From Thermococcus thioreducens (GTDB lineage Archaea; Methanobacteriota_B; Thermococci; Thermococcales; Thermococcaceae), in contig NZ_CP015105.1 of the NCBI RefSeq assembly GCF_002214545.1, positions 1,178,001 to 1,242,000 on the forward strand: a stretch of 64,000 nt of DNA. Reading direction: 5' to 3'. The notes below the pieces were generated by a model. The model searched no databases, had not been told where the DNA came from, and saw only the letters and a list, made by a program, of their open reading frames with translations. This document shows, one piece after another, positions 43,337-52,476 of the stretch. The translations under genes were made by a program, and so were the position numbers. Position 1 is the first letter of the stretch. Each line of letters begins with the position of its first letter.

Positions 43337-43370
43337 TGTAATATTACATATGCTACCTTCCTTTATAAAG
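43337..43370 (-). promoter_or_regulatory. Promoter with 12-bp palindrome
   Basis: TGTAATATTACA (43337-43348) is a perfect palindrome between a TATA-like CTTTATAAAG (43361-43370) and the ATG of the secreted protein at 43311. The palindrome lies about where transcription would start on the minus strand. The symmetric TATA element could also serve the divergent 66-aa gene at 43421. Confidence 0.6.
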
Positions 43371-43420
43371 CTTTCGGTGGGCGGAAGCTATAAATCCTGA
43401 AACCGCGATGGGTTGATGCT

Positions 43421-43621
43421 ATGAGAAGGGAACTCATAACCGCCATCCCTCCGGGGGAGCTGAGAGAGATACTTGGAAAGTCCAAGGCAGGGGTTTCTAT
43501 CAGCGTGGAGGAGGCAGAGCCGTTTCACGGCATGCCCCGGTACAGGCTCACCATCGAGGGGACCGAGGAGGAAATCGAGAGGTTTATGGAGACGCTTAGA
43601 CTGGCGAGAGCTGGAGGTTAA
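43421..43621 (+). CDS. Small alpha/beta protein, 66 aa
   Basis: The protein (RRELITAIPPGELREILGKS, then a strand-rich middle and a helix EEEIERFMETLRLARA) has a ferredoxin-like pattern. It could be a small ligand- or protein-binding module, but I do not recognise it. It ends 9 bp from the convergent Argonaute stop. Confidence 0.6.
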   Translation: MRRELITAIPPGELREILGKSKAGVSISVEEAEPFHGMPRYRLTIEGTEEEIERFMETLRLARAGG

Positions 43622-43630
43622 AATTGAGAA

Positions 43631-45877
43631 TTATACAAAATATAAAAATCCCTCCGCCAAAAGTTCTTCCCTTATTCTCCATCCTTTACGGAGTGCTCTA
43701 ACAAATTTATGTGCATAATGTACCGGGGCAGGCAATTTCATGTCCGCAGAGATACTTCCGTAGTTTAATTCACTCAATAACAATATTTCAAAAATATCAT
43801 TATATGTTATCTCTTGAGAGGTTATTGTTCCGTCTAGGATAAGCCTCTTTTCGCTGAGCTTTAATGGAACAGGAGTTCCCACAGACTGCTTAATACGATG
43901 GGGTAAAAGATAAACAGAATTTGCTAATCTCAGATATAACTTCCGATTAGCGAAAATTCTTAGCAGATGACGTTTGACTATATTAAATGTTGTTATCTTG
44001 ATCCCAAATACCTTTGAGATATATGCTAGCCCTTCCTCCTCATCTTTTGTTATCTTTCCATCGCGTAGTATTAGAATGCTCTTTCCTTCCAAGTCAATTC
44101 CAAATTTTCCAAATTGTACGACCATATCTTTAAAAAATTCTTTCATGTCTATAGATTCACCCATCTGCTCTCCGATCTCAACAGGGATTATTTTCCTAAT
44201 ATATCCCTGAGAATCAAACATCACAGCACTACCCCCTATATACCCGTGAGAAAGTTTCATAGGGGTAACGTCGATTCCAACAATATAATCATAGCTAAAC
44301 TTATGCCTAAGAACATAATATTTAATACCCAGTTTTGACAATATTTGGAACAGTAGATTATGTTGAACATACAAATTAAGTCTAGACTCATTGTACTTAT
44401 CTCTTTTGTACAACGTTGCTTCGTTAACTACTTGTGAAATAATATTAACTGAAAACAGTCTTTTCTTAACTTCATCAAATGTTTCATTTGGGAGCTTTGT
44501 CCGAGTTGCTATAAGTGCTAGTCCCAATTCTGCATTTTTCATTAGATTTACTAGCTTGATACTCAAATTTACAATATCCTTATCTGAGGTTAGATCTATT
44601 GTGAAGATATACTTGTCTCTAATATCTAAAATTGGGAAGTCTACCCAGTTTGAAAGACTTTTCTGGAGACTACTTATTAAGTACCTAAACTCATCTTTAG
44701 CAAAGGTTTGAATATCTCGTGAAAGAGCAGAATCAACAATTATAAATACGGGTATTTTTTCGATTTTTTTAAGCTTCTGCGGGATGTCATATGGCAGTAT
44801 AACCGGATATTTTCTACTCTTCATCCACGTGAACAGTCTTGTTTTTGATATTTCCAATTCAGATAGTGTGACTTTAACGTTGTCGGCATTCCTAACCTGT
44901 AACATGTCATTTAAATCCACATCGAATGTATTGGCCTCGAGTTCAGTTAAGGATGATACTATAATATTTGTATTTGTTTTGATGTCATTGATTAGTCTCG
45001 AAAGAAGAGATATTCTTTGATTGGAGGTAAGTTTTAGGTATTCTAGGATCTCTGATGCAAGAATGTCGTTCAATTGCTCTGCATTGTATACTGGAACAAC
45101 AAACTGGGGCAAAAGATGTACCAAATCTCCCCTATTATGTTGTCTCAGAGGTTTAGCTAAAATTATCGGTTGATTTAAATCAACAGGTCCAAATTTCTTA
45201 TAAAATTCTTTTTTTAATTCAGGAGTGTTCCAGTATCTTTCAAGGTGATAGTCATACCAGTGTTCCACATCATTAGAATTATCTTCAATAAGATCTGGAT
45301 CACCATTATATCTTTTAAAGATGGGTTTGTAGACAACCTTATGTTCTGAGGCAATATCTCTTAATAGTATAGTTCCTCGGTGTTCTTTCAAGAAGTCTCT
45401 TAGGGCATCTTTGTTTCGCCCTACCAGCTCCCATAATGTCTTCTTGCTACGGATTTGGTGGGATAAGTGCAATACAAGGTAAAAATCACCGCCATGCTTA
45501 ATTACTGACGATCGTATCTCAGGGATAACCTCAAAATCTCCAAAGGGTTTCGGCTTTCTATATTTTTGTAGTGTCCGGGATAGGGCGTGATCTGAAATTC
45601 CATTATCCCGCAGGATTCTAAGAACAAGCCTATTCTGATAGTTTTCAGGGAGTTCATTGAATGATATTTCGTCCTCTATTGCAAATTTACCTGAGTATTC
45701 CAGCTCGCTTGGAGTTGCAATAATCCTGTTTTGAGGATCTATGACTATCCCATGATTTCTATATGCAATCTTGTATATGTTCATCCCATCTTCAGGCTTA
45801 TTAAAAATCTTGTAGAGATAAATTTCATTTGGGATTATATCTTGGTTTAGTTTTACCATATTCGTCAGTACTTTCAT
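43631..45877 (-). CDS. ago: Prokaryotic Argonaute, long catalytic type (PfAgo-like)
   Basis: The 748-aa protein aligns end to end, as far as I recall it, with Pyrococcus furiosus Argonaute, a DNA-guided nuclease that cuts invading DNA. N, PAZ, MID and PIWI parts are in order. The catalytic tetrad is complete: Asp536 in IVGIDVTPMK, Glu574 in GEQMGESID, Asp606 in LILRDGKI and His723 in PVHYAHKF. The C-terminus EGFLYFV is that of the family. The ATG at 45877 is 4 nt after GGTGAT. Base composition is visibly more AT-rich than all flanking genes, with many ATA and AAT codons, which suggests acquisition by transfer. No cas, helicase or nuclease partner lies beside it. Confidence 0.96.
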   Translation of the reverse strand: MKVLTNMVKLNQDIIPNEIYLYKIFNKPEDGMNIYKIAYRNHGIVIDPQNRIIATPSELEYSGKFAIEDEISFNELPENYQNRLVLRILRDNGISDHALSRTLQKYRKPKPFGDFEVIPEIRSSVIKHGGDFYLVLHLSHQIRSKKTLWELVGRNKDALRDFLKEHRGTILLRDIASEHKVVYKPIFKRYNGDPDLIEDNSNDVEHWYDYHLERYWNTPELKKEFYKKFGPVDLNQPIILAKPLRQHNRGDLVHLLPQFVVPVYNAEQLNDILASEILEYLKLTSNQRISLLSRLINDIKTNTNIIVSSLTELEANTFDVDLNDMLQVRNADNVKVTLSELEISKTRLFTWMKSRKYPVILPYDIPQKLKKIEKIPVFIIVDSALSRDIQTFAKDEFRYLISSLQKSLSNWVDFPILDIRDKYIFTIDLTSDKDIVNLSIKLVNLMKNAELGLALIATRTKLPNETFDEVKKRLFSVNIISQVVNEATLYKRDKYNESRLNLYVQHNLLFQILSKLGIKYYVLRHKFSYDYIVGIDVTPMKLSHGYIGGSAVMFDSQGYIRKIIPVEIGEQMGESIDMKEFFKDMVVQFGKFGIDLEGKSILILRDGKITKDEEEGLAYISKVFGIKITTFNIVKRHLLRIFANRKLYLRLANSVYLLPHRIKQSVGTPVPLKLSEKRLILDGTITSQEITYNDIFEILLLSELNYGSISADMKLPAPVHYAHKFVRALRKGWRIREELLAEGFLYFV

Positions 45878-45931
45878 TAGCATCACCACAAACTAATATT
45901 GCTCAGAAATCTGTTAAAAAGATTATTCCCC

Positions 45932-46978
45932 TCATGACACCAGAGCGTTTCTAAAACCGAGTTCTCCAACGATTTGGGCCGCTTTTTGTCTCTCCTCTAC
46001 ACTCAATCCCCTGCTAATTTCGGGATATTCATCTGCCCGATACTCCGGCCTGTACTGGAACATAACGTTTACCCTGACGTCCTTTCCGAGATTTTCGGCT
46101 ATCCACTCCAGCACCGGCCGCGTGCAGCAGTCGAGGTGGTCAGGCATCACCAAATGCCTTACGAGAAACTCCGCTCCGAAGTGCCCCGCAGCAAGGAGGA
46201 AGTCTCTCGTCACGACCTCCCAGTAGCGGGGAACCTTAGAATACCTCAAGGCACACCTATCGTTTCCCCACTTGAAGTCGGCCAAGTAAACGTCAACGAT
46301 GCCGTCAAGGAGCCTCATGGCTTCTTCGCTCATGTACATGTTGGAGTTCCAGATGACGGGAATAGGGACTCTGACGTGCCTCAGGGTTTCCAGAATGAAT
46401 GGCAGGTGGGGCGTCGGCTCGCCGCCAACGAAGTTAACGTTCTTGGCTCCCCTCCTGAAGGCCTCCTCGATTTTCAGCGCCATGAACTCGGGAACGTGCT
46501 CAACCCCAACGCGGTGCTGGCTGATGTCCCAGTTCTGACAGAAGACACAGCGGAAGTTGCAGCCGGAGAAGAAGACGGTATAAGAGGGTACCAGCTCAGG
46601 TTCCTCGCCGTAGTGCAGGAAGTCGCTGGCGATAAGGCTCTCCCTCACGCGACAGTAGCCGATGCCCTCCCTCCTGTTCACGCGGCATTTTATCTCGCAC
46701 AGCGTGCAGGACTCCAGAATCCTGCTGGCAATCAGTGCCTTGAGCTCAAGGAGGTTTTTCTCCGGTTTCTCACTCAGGTCATTTTCCCTTAACTTATCCA
46801 TCCCCTCGGCATGGAGGTTCCATAGTTCATCAAAGGAGAGACCGTCTTTGAATCTGACCTCTACCCGCTTTGTGATGGAAAAGACAGGCTCCTCCATCCC
46901 CTCAAGGATCGAGAAGTAGCGCGACAGCGCTCTTCTTGCTCCCTCACTCCCCCATCTGGAAATCCGGCCGAGCCACAT
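45932..46978 (-). CDS. Radical SAM protein (PflA-activase-like)
   Basis: The 348-aa protein has the radical SAM cluster motif in SGCNFRCVFCQNWD. A second Cys set upstream (ESCTLCEIKCRVNRREGIGYC) probably binds another metal or cluster. NFVGGEPTPHLP is the GGEP SAM-binding motif. It belongs to the PflA-like group seen next to AmmeMemo genes, but the substrate is unknown. The ATG at 46978 lacks a strong ribosome site. Confidence 0.88.
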   Translation of the reverse strand: MWLGRISRWGSEGARRALSRYFSILEGMEEPVFSITKRVEVRFKDGLSFDELWNLHAEGMDKLRENDLSEKPEKNLLELKALIASRILESCTLCEIKCRVNRREGIGYCRVRESLIASDFLHYGEEPELVPSYTVFFSGCNFRCVFCQNWDISQHRVGVEHVPEFMALKIEEAFRRGAKNVNFVGGEPTPHLPFILETLRHVRVPIPVIWNSNMYMSEEAMRLLDGIVDVYLADFKWGNDRCALRYSKVPRYWEVVTRDFLLAAGHFGAEFLVRHLVMPDHLDCCTRPVLEWIAENLGKDVRVNVMFQYRPEYRADEYPEISRGLSVEERQKAAQIVGELGFRNALVS

Positions 46979-47027
46979 CACTAAGAAATAACGTCCAAAA
47001 ACCTAAAACTTTTTACATTTTTCTCTT

Positions 47028-47061
47028 GAAAGCCTCGCCGTTCACGGCGGGAAGGAGGTCA
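47028..47061 (+). repeat. 34-nt hairpin element, copy 1 (IS200/IS605 end-like)
   Basis: The element begins GAAAGCCTCGCCG, has loop TTCA and continues CGGCGGGAAGGAGGTCA. The stem is GCCG/CGGC. It matches copy 2 at 53655-53688 (minus) at 31 of 34 positions. Two of the three differences are compensatory in the stem (GCCG/CGGC against GCCC/GGGC). Similar hairpins stand at the 3' ends of IS605-type tnpB genes, but no tnpB is here. Its last three bases are the reverse complement of the amzA stop codon. Confidence 0.7.
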
Positions 47062-47775
47062 TTTGGGCTCGCCGTGGCCAAGGTTGAACTCCGACCACTC
47101 GACCGCTCGCTTGAGGTTTATGAAGCAGGAGTCGCAGTAGCCGAGCATCCGGGAATCCCATTCTTCCATCGTGGATGGGGAGTTCATGACGCAGTCGTTG
47201 GAGCAGTGCTCAAGACCGAAGCCGTGACCAACTTCGTGGAGGACTCCCTTAAGGACGCGGTCCTTGAAGAGGGAAAGCCCTCCCCTCACACGTCGTTTAA
47301 TCTCCTCATCGGGAGTTTCCGAGCCAGAAGCGGCCTTCAGCAGTTCCCCGAGTTCCGGGGGCTCAAAGGGCTTCATGGAGAGCACCATTATCCTCAATCC
47401 AAGCCTTGTCTCGTGGATGCCCAAAAAGCGCTCGTAGAAGTCGAAGTAGGGGTTTCTGGACACGAGAGGGAAGGTCGTGAGGGCGAATATCTTGTCCATC
47501 CTTATGTCAGGTCTCTCCTCTATCTCGTGGAGGAGCCTGGCGTGGAGGACATCAACTAGGGCCTCTAAGGGGTAAACTCGCATTTTGCCCTCGGGGGTGT
47601 TGAGGCTTATCAGATAGCCCGGCTCGAGCTTCAGCTTTCCGATGTACAGGAACCTCAGGGATATATCGTTCTCACGAAAGAAGCGGTTGGCCTCGTCAAA
47701 GACCGTGAAAACAACCTCGTCTATTACCTCCCTCTCCATAAAGTTGCCCACGTAGGTGAAGGCTATGAACTCCAT
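47059..47775 (-). CDS. amzA: Archaemetzincin metalloprotease
   Basis: The 238-aa protein has the zinc motif HEVGHGFGLEH with its catalytic Glu, followed by the structural Cys set CSNDCVMNSPST and CDSCFINLK that binds a second zinc in archaemetzincins. The N-terminal domain is alpha/beta. Substrates are not known. The stop codon lies in a hairpin element, so the gene end and the element are fused. Confidence 0.94.
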   Translation of the reverse strand: MEFIAFTYVGNFMEREVIDEVVFTVFDEANRFFRENDISLRFLYIGKLKLEPGYLISLNTPEGKMRVYPLEALVDVLHARLLHEIEERPDIRMDKIFALTTFPLVSRNPYFDFYERFLGIHETRLGLRIMVLSMKPFEPPELGELLKAASGSETPDEEIKRRVRGGLSLFKDRVLKGVLHEVGHGFGLEHCSNDCVMNSPSTMEEWDSRMLGYCDSCFINLKRAVEWSEFNLGHGEPK

Positions 47776-47875
47776 GATTTCATCACAAATGAAAGGCCGT
47801 TTTATTCTTATTAAATTTTTAGGTTATTAGGTAATTGCACCACAAACGTTTTTAAACGCCTTTCAGATGGTCTTT

Positions 47876-47945
47876 CGGGCGATGGCGTCCGCCCGGGCTT
47901 CGAGCCGAACCGCCCGCTAAGGGCTGATGACGCCTGTTCTCCGTC
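47876..47945 (+). ncRNA. Structured GC-rich leader or small RNA
   Basis: After a TATA-like TTTTTAAA (47849-47855), the expected transcript begins near 47877. CGGGCG (47876-47881) can pair with CGCCCG (47911-47916), enclosing two hairpins: GGCG-TC-CGCC (47884-47893) and GGCT-TCG-AGCC (47896-47906). Together they form a three-way junction. An alternative pairing joins GGCGTC (47884-47889) with GACGCC (47929-47934). A CTGATGA (47924-47930) resembles a C box, but no matching D box is seen. It ends before the ribosome site of the 47968 gene, so it may be a leader element rather than a free RNA. Confidence 0.45.
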
Positions 47946-47967
47946 AAAAGCTTAGGGAGGCGGTGGA

Positions 47968-48834
47968 ATGGGCTCGAAGCTTTATGAAATTGGAAGGTTC
48001 GTTAACGCTGATTTGCTCATCAGGTATATAGAGGAGAGACGCCACGAGGACGGCGGTTACTGCTTTGTCAGCGTTCTCGACGACACCAACGTCAACGACA
48101 CGTACTACGCGGTCAAGATTTACGATCTCCTTGGTATGGAGGTTCCTGAAAAAGAAAAGACGATCAAGTTCCTTGAAAAGGCAATACAGCCCCAGACGGC
48201 GGTCGTTGCGATAGCGATGGCAATGGAGGGTCTGGCAATACTGGGAGCAAAAGACATCGCGATGGAGCACCTTAACATCGTTTTCACCAAGTACAACCCC
48301 CTTGAGGGCAGGTTCGCCGTTGGTCTCGGTGGAAGCGAGGAGTTTGGAACGGCGACGCCGCTGGAGGCAACTTACTGGGTCGTTAAGGCGTTCAAGGCTA
48401 TAGGCTATGATTTCAGCCCCGACGAGAAGGAAGCCATAAGAACCTTCGTCATGAAGTTCAGGAACGGAAACGGTTACGGCGTTAAGGGGCCAACTACGAC
48501 GATGACGTATCAGGCGCTCTATACTCTCCACGCCCTCGGCTACAGGCCACCTAAAAGCCCCCACTTCAAGAACTGCGAACTCTGCGGCGAGTGGGGCGGC
48601 TTTACGGAGGTTCCATACAGCCTTCCCCCCTACCTTGAGCCCACGTTCTACGCTTCCAGAGGGCTTGAACTGCAGGGTGAGGCACCTACCTGCCCCAGTA
48701 GGCACATCTGGTTCATCCGCCAGCTTCAGAACTCCAACGGCGGCTTCAGACGTTCGCTGGAGCTGGGCATCTCGAACTTCCAGAACACATACCGGGCGCT
48801 GGCTGTGCTGGACTTCATGAAGAGGTTCATCTGA
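47968..48834 (+). CDS. Prenyltransferase/squalene-oxidase repeat protein
   Basis: The 288-aa alpha/alpha-barrel protein has several terpenoid-cyclase-like repeats: HEDGGYCFV, GRFAVGLGG, NGNGYGVKGP and NSNGGFRRS. A CELC pair is present in the middle. Full cyclases and protein prenyltransferases use the same fold. Activity cannot be told from sequence, and the canonical zinc and DxDD sites are not obvious. It leads a four-gene run with DUF6062 and two small coiled-coil proteins. Confidence 0.8.
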   Translation: MGSKLYEIGRFVNADLLIRYIEERRHEDGGYCFVSVLDDTNVNDTYYAVKIYDLLGMEVPEKEKTIKFLEKAIQPQTAVVAIAMAMEGLAILGAKDIAMEHLNIVFTKYNPLEGRFAVGLGGSEEFGTATPLEATYWVVKAFKAIGYDFSPDEKEAIRTFVMKFRNGNGYGVKGPTTTMTYQALYTLHALGYRPPKSPHFKNCELCGEWGGFTEVPYSLPPYLEPTFYASRGLELQGEAPTCPSRHIWFIRQLQNSNGGFRRSLELGISNFQNTYRALAVLDFMKRFI

Positions 48835-48843
48835 GTGGTGGGT

Positions 48844-49530
48844 ATGGACCTGATCGGCATGTATCTGAGGGACGCCCTCGGGGAGGGCTGTCCCGTCTGC
48901 AGAATACTCCGCAAATACGAGGAGTCGGAGATAGACACCATCCTGTATGAGCACGTGAACAACCCGGACGTGAGGGAGAAGTTCAAAGAAAGCCTGGGCC
49001 TCTGCACCTACCACGCATGGAAAACCCTCAGAAAGGCATATTCGGAGCCCCTGCTGGGGCCACTGGGCGTGGCCATAATCTATGAACACATGCTTGGGAC
49101 GTACATAGAACACCTTGAGAGGGGCACGTTTCCGGAGGAAGGGGAATGCTTCCTCTGCAGGCTGATGGAGGAGAAGGAGAAAGGCACGATAGACGCGTTC
49201 GCGGAAAGGATTGAAGAGCTCCTGCCCGAATACGAGCGCTCCGAATCGGTGCTCTGCCGGAGACACTACGTAATGCTCCTCCAAATCCTCCGACGGGAGA
49301 ACTCCACCGCGGCGGAAAGGCTGGAAAGGATTCAGATGAAAAAGCTGAGGGTTCTCAGGGAAAGGCTCGGCTCATTTATTGACAAGTTTGACTACAGGGC
49401 CAGGGAGCGACCAACGAAGGAGGAGATATCGGCACTTCCCCTGACGATAGAAGCATTGAAGGGAATCGAAACGGGAATCGCCATGAAACACTGCGAGGAG
49501 CGAAAGAGGAGGAGGTTCCCTTGGAGATAG
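48844..49530 (+). CDS. DUF6062-like protein with CPVC and CFLC pairs
   Basis: The 228-aa protein has two CxxC pairs (GCPVCRIL near the N-terminus and ECFLCRLM near the middle), each followed by a single Cys-His element (LCTYHAW and LCRRHYV). This repeats a metal-binding half and gives a two-fold architecture. The ATG at 48844 follows GGTGGG and lies 9 bp after the upstream stop. Its function is unknown. Confidence 0.75.
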   Translation: MDLIGMYLRDALGEGCPVCRILRKYEESEIDTILYEHVNNPDVREKFKESLGLCTYHAWKTLRKAYSEPLLGPLGVAIIYEHMLGTYIEHLERGTFPEEGECFLCRLMEEKEKGTIDAFAERIEELLPEYERSESVLCRRHYVMLLQILRRENSTAAERLERIQMKKLRVLRERLGSFIDKFDYRARERPTKEEISALPLTIEALKGIETGIAMKHCEERKRRRFPWR

Positions 49531-49820
49531 AGGTCACAAACGACGAGCTGAAGACCATAAGGAAAAACAAGCGCGAGATAGAGAAGAGGTTCCATGACCT
49601 GGAGGGGCTTGAGAGGACACTCAGGGTTCTAAAGCTTCGCCTCCTTCTCGAAAGAAAGGATGGGCTGGAAAAAAAGCTGGCCGAGATGAGGGTCAGCTAC
49701 ACCGAGCTCGTCGAGTTCGAGGAAACCGCAAAGCGGGACAAGGAGTTCCTTATGGCATTCCGGAAAGAGCTCAGCGAGGAAAACAGGAGGCTTAGAGCGG
49801 AGCTTGGGTGTAGAGAATGA
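49521..49820 (+). CDS. Coiled-coil protein, 99 aa (TTG start)
   Basis: Nearly the whole chain is a coiled coil rich in Glu, Lys, Arg and Leu. A TTG at 49521 stands 4 nt after GGAGGT and overlaps the DUF6062 gene by 10 nt. Its stop overlaps the next start as ATGA. It probably acts as a structural partner of its neighbours. Confidence 0.72.
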   Translation: MEIEVTNDELKTIRKNKREIEKRFHDLEGLERTLRVLKLRLLLERKDGLEKKLAEMRVSYTELVEFEETAKRDKEFLMAFRKELSEENRRLRAELGCRE

Positions 49821-50242
49821 AAATCACGATAAGACCAAAGCGGGGCTGGCGAAGGGTAACGTTCAGAATTCCGGACGAGACATTCGAGAAGATTGGGAAG
49901 CTCTGCGAACGCTACGATTTCCGACCGGAGGAGGCGGTCAGGATAATCCTCCTTCACGGCTACCTCGATGACGATCCAGAAGCCAACGAGACGACGTTCA
50001 AAAGGCTCAAAGAAGAGATAGCCCGGCTTGATGAGGAGCTCTACGAGCTGGAGGGCAAATGGTCTCCCCTGAAGTTCCGCTCGTACTACATCGCCATGGA
50101 CAACCAGAACCTTGCGATACAGATCTCCGCCATGATCGCCGAGAACAAACGGCTCCGGGAGCAGCTGGGGCTTCCGAAGAGGGACTACAGTGAAGCCGAG
50201 GAGAAGATACACTACTACCTCAACTTCGAGGGTAGAGAATGA
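49817..50242 (+). CDS. Ribbon-helix-helix-like protein with coiled-coil tail
   Basis: The N-terminal part (WRRVTFRIPDETFEKIGKLCERY, then PEEAVRIILLHGY) has the strand-helix-helix form of ribbon-helix-helix DNA-binding proteins. A helical tail of about 80 residues follows. It may regulate the operon it ends. It is coupled by ATGA to the coiled-coil gene. Confidence 0.65.
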   Translation: MKITIRPKRGWRRVTFRIPDETFEKIGKLCERYDFRPEEAVRIILLHGYLDDDPEANETTFKRLKEEIARLDEELYELEGKWSPLKFRSYYIAMDNQNLAIQISAMIAENKRLREQLGLPKRDYSEAEEKIHYYLNFEGRE

Positions 50243-50280
50243 ACACATCCATTGACTCCGCCGGACTGAACGTGCTCTCC

Positions 50281-50294
50281 CTGGATACATCCAG
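50281..50294. promoter_or_regulatory. Palindrome before the fluoride-channel promoter
   Basis: CTGGAT and ATCCAG are perfect arms around AC, ending about 6 bp before AAAATTTTAAG, the TATA-like region of the crcB gene. The 124 bp between the upstream stop and crcB hold nothing that fits the fluoride riboswitch consensus. Confidence 0.45.
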
Positions 50295-50366
50295 GTACCA
50301 AAATTTTAAGTATGCACTGCCAGACGCACCCAGAGAAACAGGAAGAACAAAAACAAGGTGAGGAAA

Positions 50367-51123
<757 letters not shown>

Positions 51124-51176
51124 GCCTCCCAAGTATTATATATGAGTTAGTGCAACCCTCTTCTGGAGGTGCCATC

Positions 51177-52391
51177 ATGCTCCACCACGTTAAGCTTATC
51201 CACGCCACCAAAAGCCGGAAACTCGTTGGAAAGAAGATTGTCCTGGCCATTCCCGGCAGTATAGCCGCCGTTGAATGCGTTAAGCTCGCAAGGGAGCTTA
51301 TCCGCCACGGGGCGGAGGTCCACGCAGTGATGAGCGAGAGCGCCACCAAGATAATCCATCCCTACGCGATGGAGTTCGCCACCGGAAATCCAGTCGTAAC
51401 TGAAATCACCGGCTTCATAGAGCACGTCGAGCTCGCCGGAGACCACGAAAACAAAGCCGACCTGATCCTCGTCTGTCCCGCTACGGCGAACACGATAGGG
51501 AAAATTGCCTGCGGAATTGATGACACACCAGTTACAACCGTTGTGACGACGGCCTTCGCACACACACCAATAATGATCGCCCCGGCAATGCACTCCAGCA
51601 TGTATGAGCATCCGATTGTCGTCCAGAACATCGAGAAGCTCAAGGAGCTCGGCGTCGAGTTCATAGGGCCGAAGTTTGAGGAGGGCAAGGCAAAGGTGGC
51701 TTCGATTGACGAGATCGTCTACCGCGTGATAAAGAAGCTCCACCGGAAAGACCTAGCCGGAAAGAGAGTTCTGGTAACCGCTGGGGCGACAAGGGAGTAC
51801 ATAGACCCGATACGCTACATAACCAACGCGAGCAGCGGGAAGATGGGCGTCGCCATAGCTGAGGAGGCCGATTTGAGGGGAGCTGAGGTCACTCTGATAA
51901 GGACGAAGGGCAGCGTGCCGAGCTTCGTCGAGAACCAGGTTGAGGTCGAGACTGTTGAGGAGATGCTTGAAGCAATAGAGCGCGAGCTGAAGGCAAAGAA
52001 GTACGACGTAGTTGTCTTAGCCGCCGCCGTAAGCGATTTCCGTGTTAAGGAGAAGGCCAGCGTGAAGATAAAGAGCGGAAAAACTCTAACCATTGAGCTT
52101 GAACCAACGCCGAAGATAATAGACAGGGTAAAGAAACTTCAGCCAGACGTTTTTCTCGTCGGCTTCAAGGCCGAGACGGGGTTGAGCGAGGAGGAGCTCA
52201 TCGAAGCCGCGAGAGGACAGATCAAACGGGCAGGGAGCGACCTCGTTGTGGCCAACACGCTTAAGGCCTTTGGCAGCGAGGAAAACGAAGTCATCCTCGT
52301 GGGCAGGGACTTCGTCAAAAAACTTCCCAGAATGAGCAAACGGGAGCTTGCTGAGAGGCTCCTCAATGAGGTAGTTTCGGTGATCGGGTGA
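51177..52391 (+). CDS. coaBC: Bifunctional phosphopantothenoylcysteine synthetase/decarboxylase
   Basis: The 404-aa protein makes 4'-phosphopantetheine precursors for coenzyme A. The N-terminal flavin-dependent CoaC domain shows PGSIAAVE, CPATANTIGKIA and PAMHSSMYEHP. The C-terminal CoaB domain shows VTAGATREYIDPIRYITNAS and VAAAVSDF with related strands. The ATG at 51177 is 5 nt after GGAGGTG. A TATA-like TATTATATATG at about 51134-51144 supports this start. Confidence 0.95.
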   Translation: MLHHVKLIHATKSRKLVGKKIVLAIPGSIAAVECVKLARELIRHGAEVHAVMSESATKIIHPYAMEFATGNPVVTEITGFIEHVELAGDHENKADLILVCPATANTIGKIACGIDDTPVTTVVTTAFAHTPIMIAPAMHSSMYEHPIVVQNIEKLKELGVEFIGPKFEEGKAKVASIDEIVYRVIKKLHRKDLAGKRVLVTAGATREYIDPIRYITNASSGKMGVAIAEEADLRGAEVTLIRTKGSVPSFVENQVEVETVEEMLEAIERELKAKKYDVVVLAAAVSDFRVKEKASVKIKSGKTLTIELEPTPKIIDRVKKLQPDVFLVGFKAETGLSEEELIEAARGQIKRAGSDLVVANTLKAFGSEENEVILVGRDFVKKLPRMSKRELAERLLNEVVSVIG

Positions 52392-52414
52392 GGAGTTCCA
52401 ATTACTTTTCTTTT

Positions 52415-52440
52415 AACCTTCGGTTTTAAACCAAAAGGTT
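52415..52440. promoter_or_regulatory. Nested palindrome on the racemase TATA box
   Basis: GGTTTTAAACC (52422-52432) is an 11-bp palindrome containing the TATA element. It is flanked almost symmetrically by AACCTT (52415-52420) and AAGGTT (52435-52440). The whole block is a 26-bp dyad centred on the TATA box of the racemase gene. Confidence 0.5.
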
Positions 52441-52476
52441 CATATCTCTCGGGGAGGACTCTATACGGTGACGCAC

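Noticed and set aside
47944-49284. Minus-strand ORF of 446 aa
   Set aside because: It is antisense to the prenyltransferase-repeat and DUF6062 genes, which have ribosome sites and recognisable motifs. No family signature appears in the shadow.
50243-50366. Fluoride riboswitch before crcB
   Set aside because: No crcB-motif consensus could be found. Only a 14-bp palindrome and a TATA region are present.
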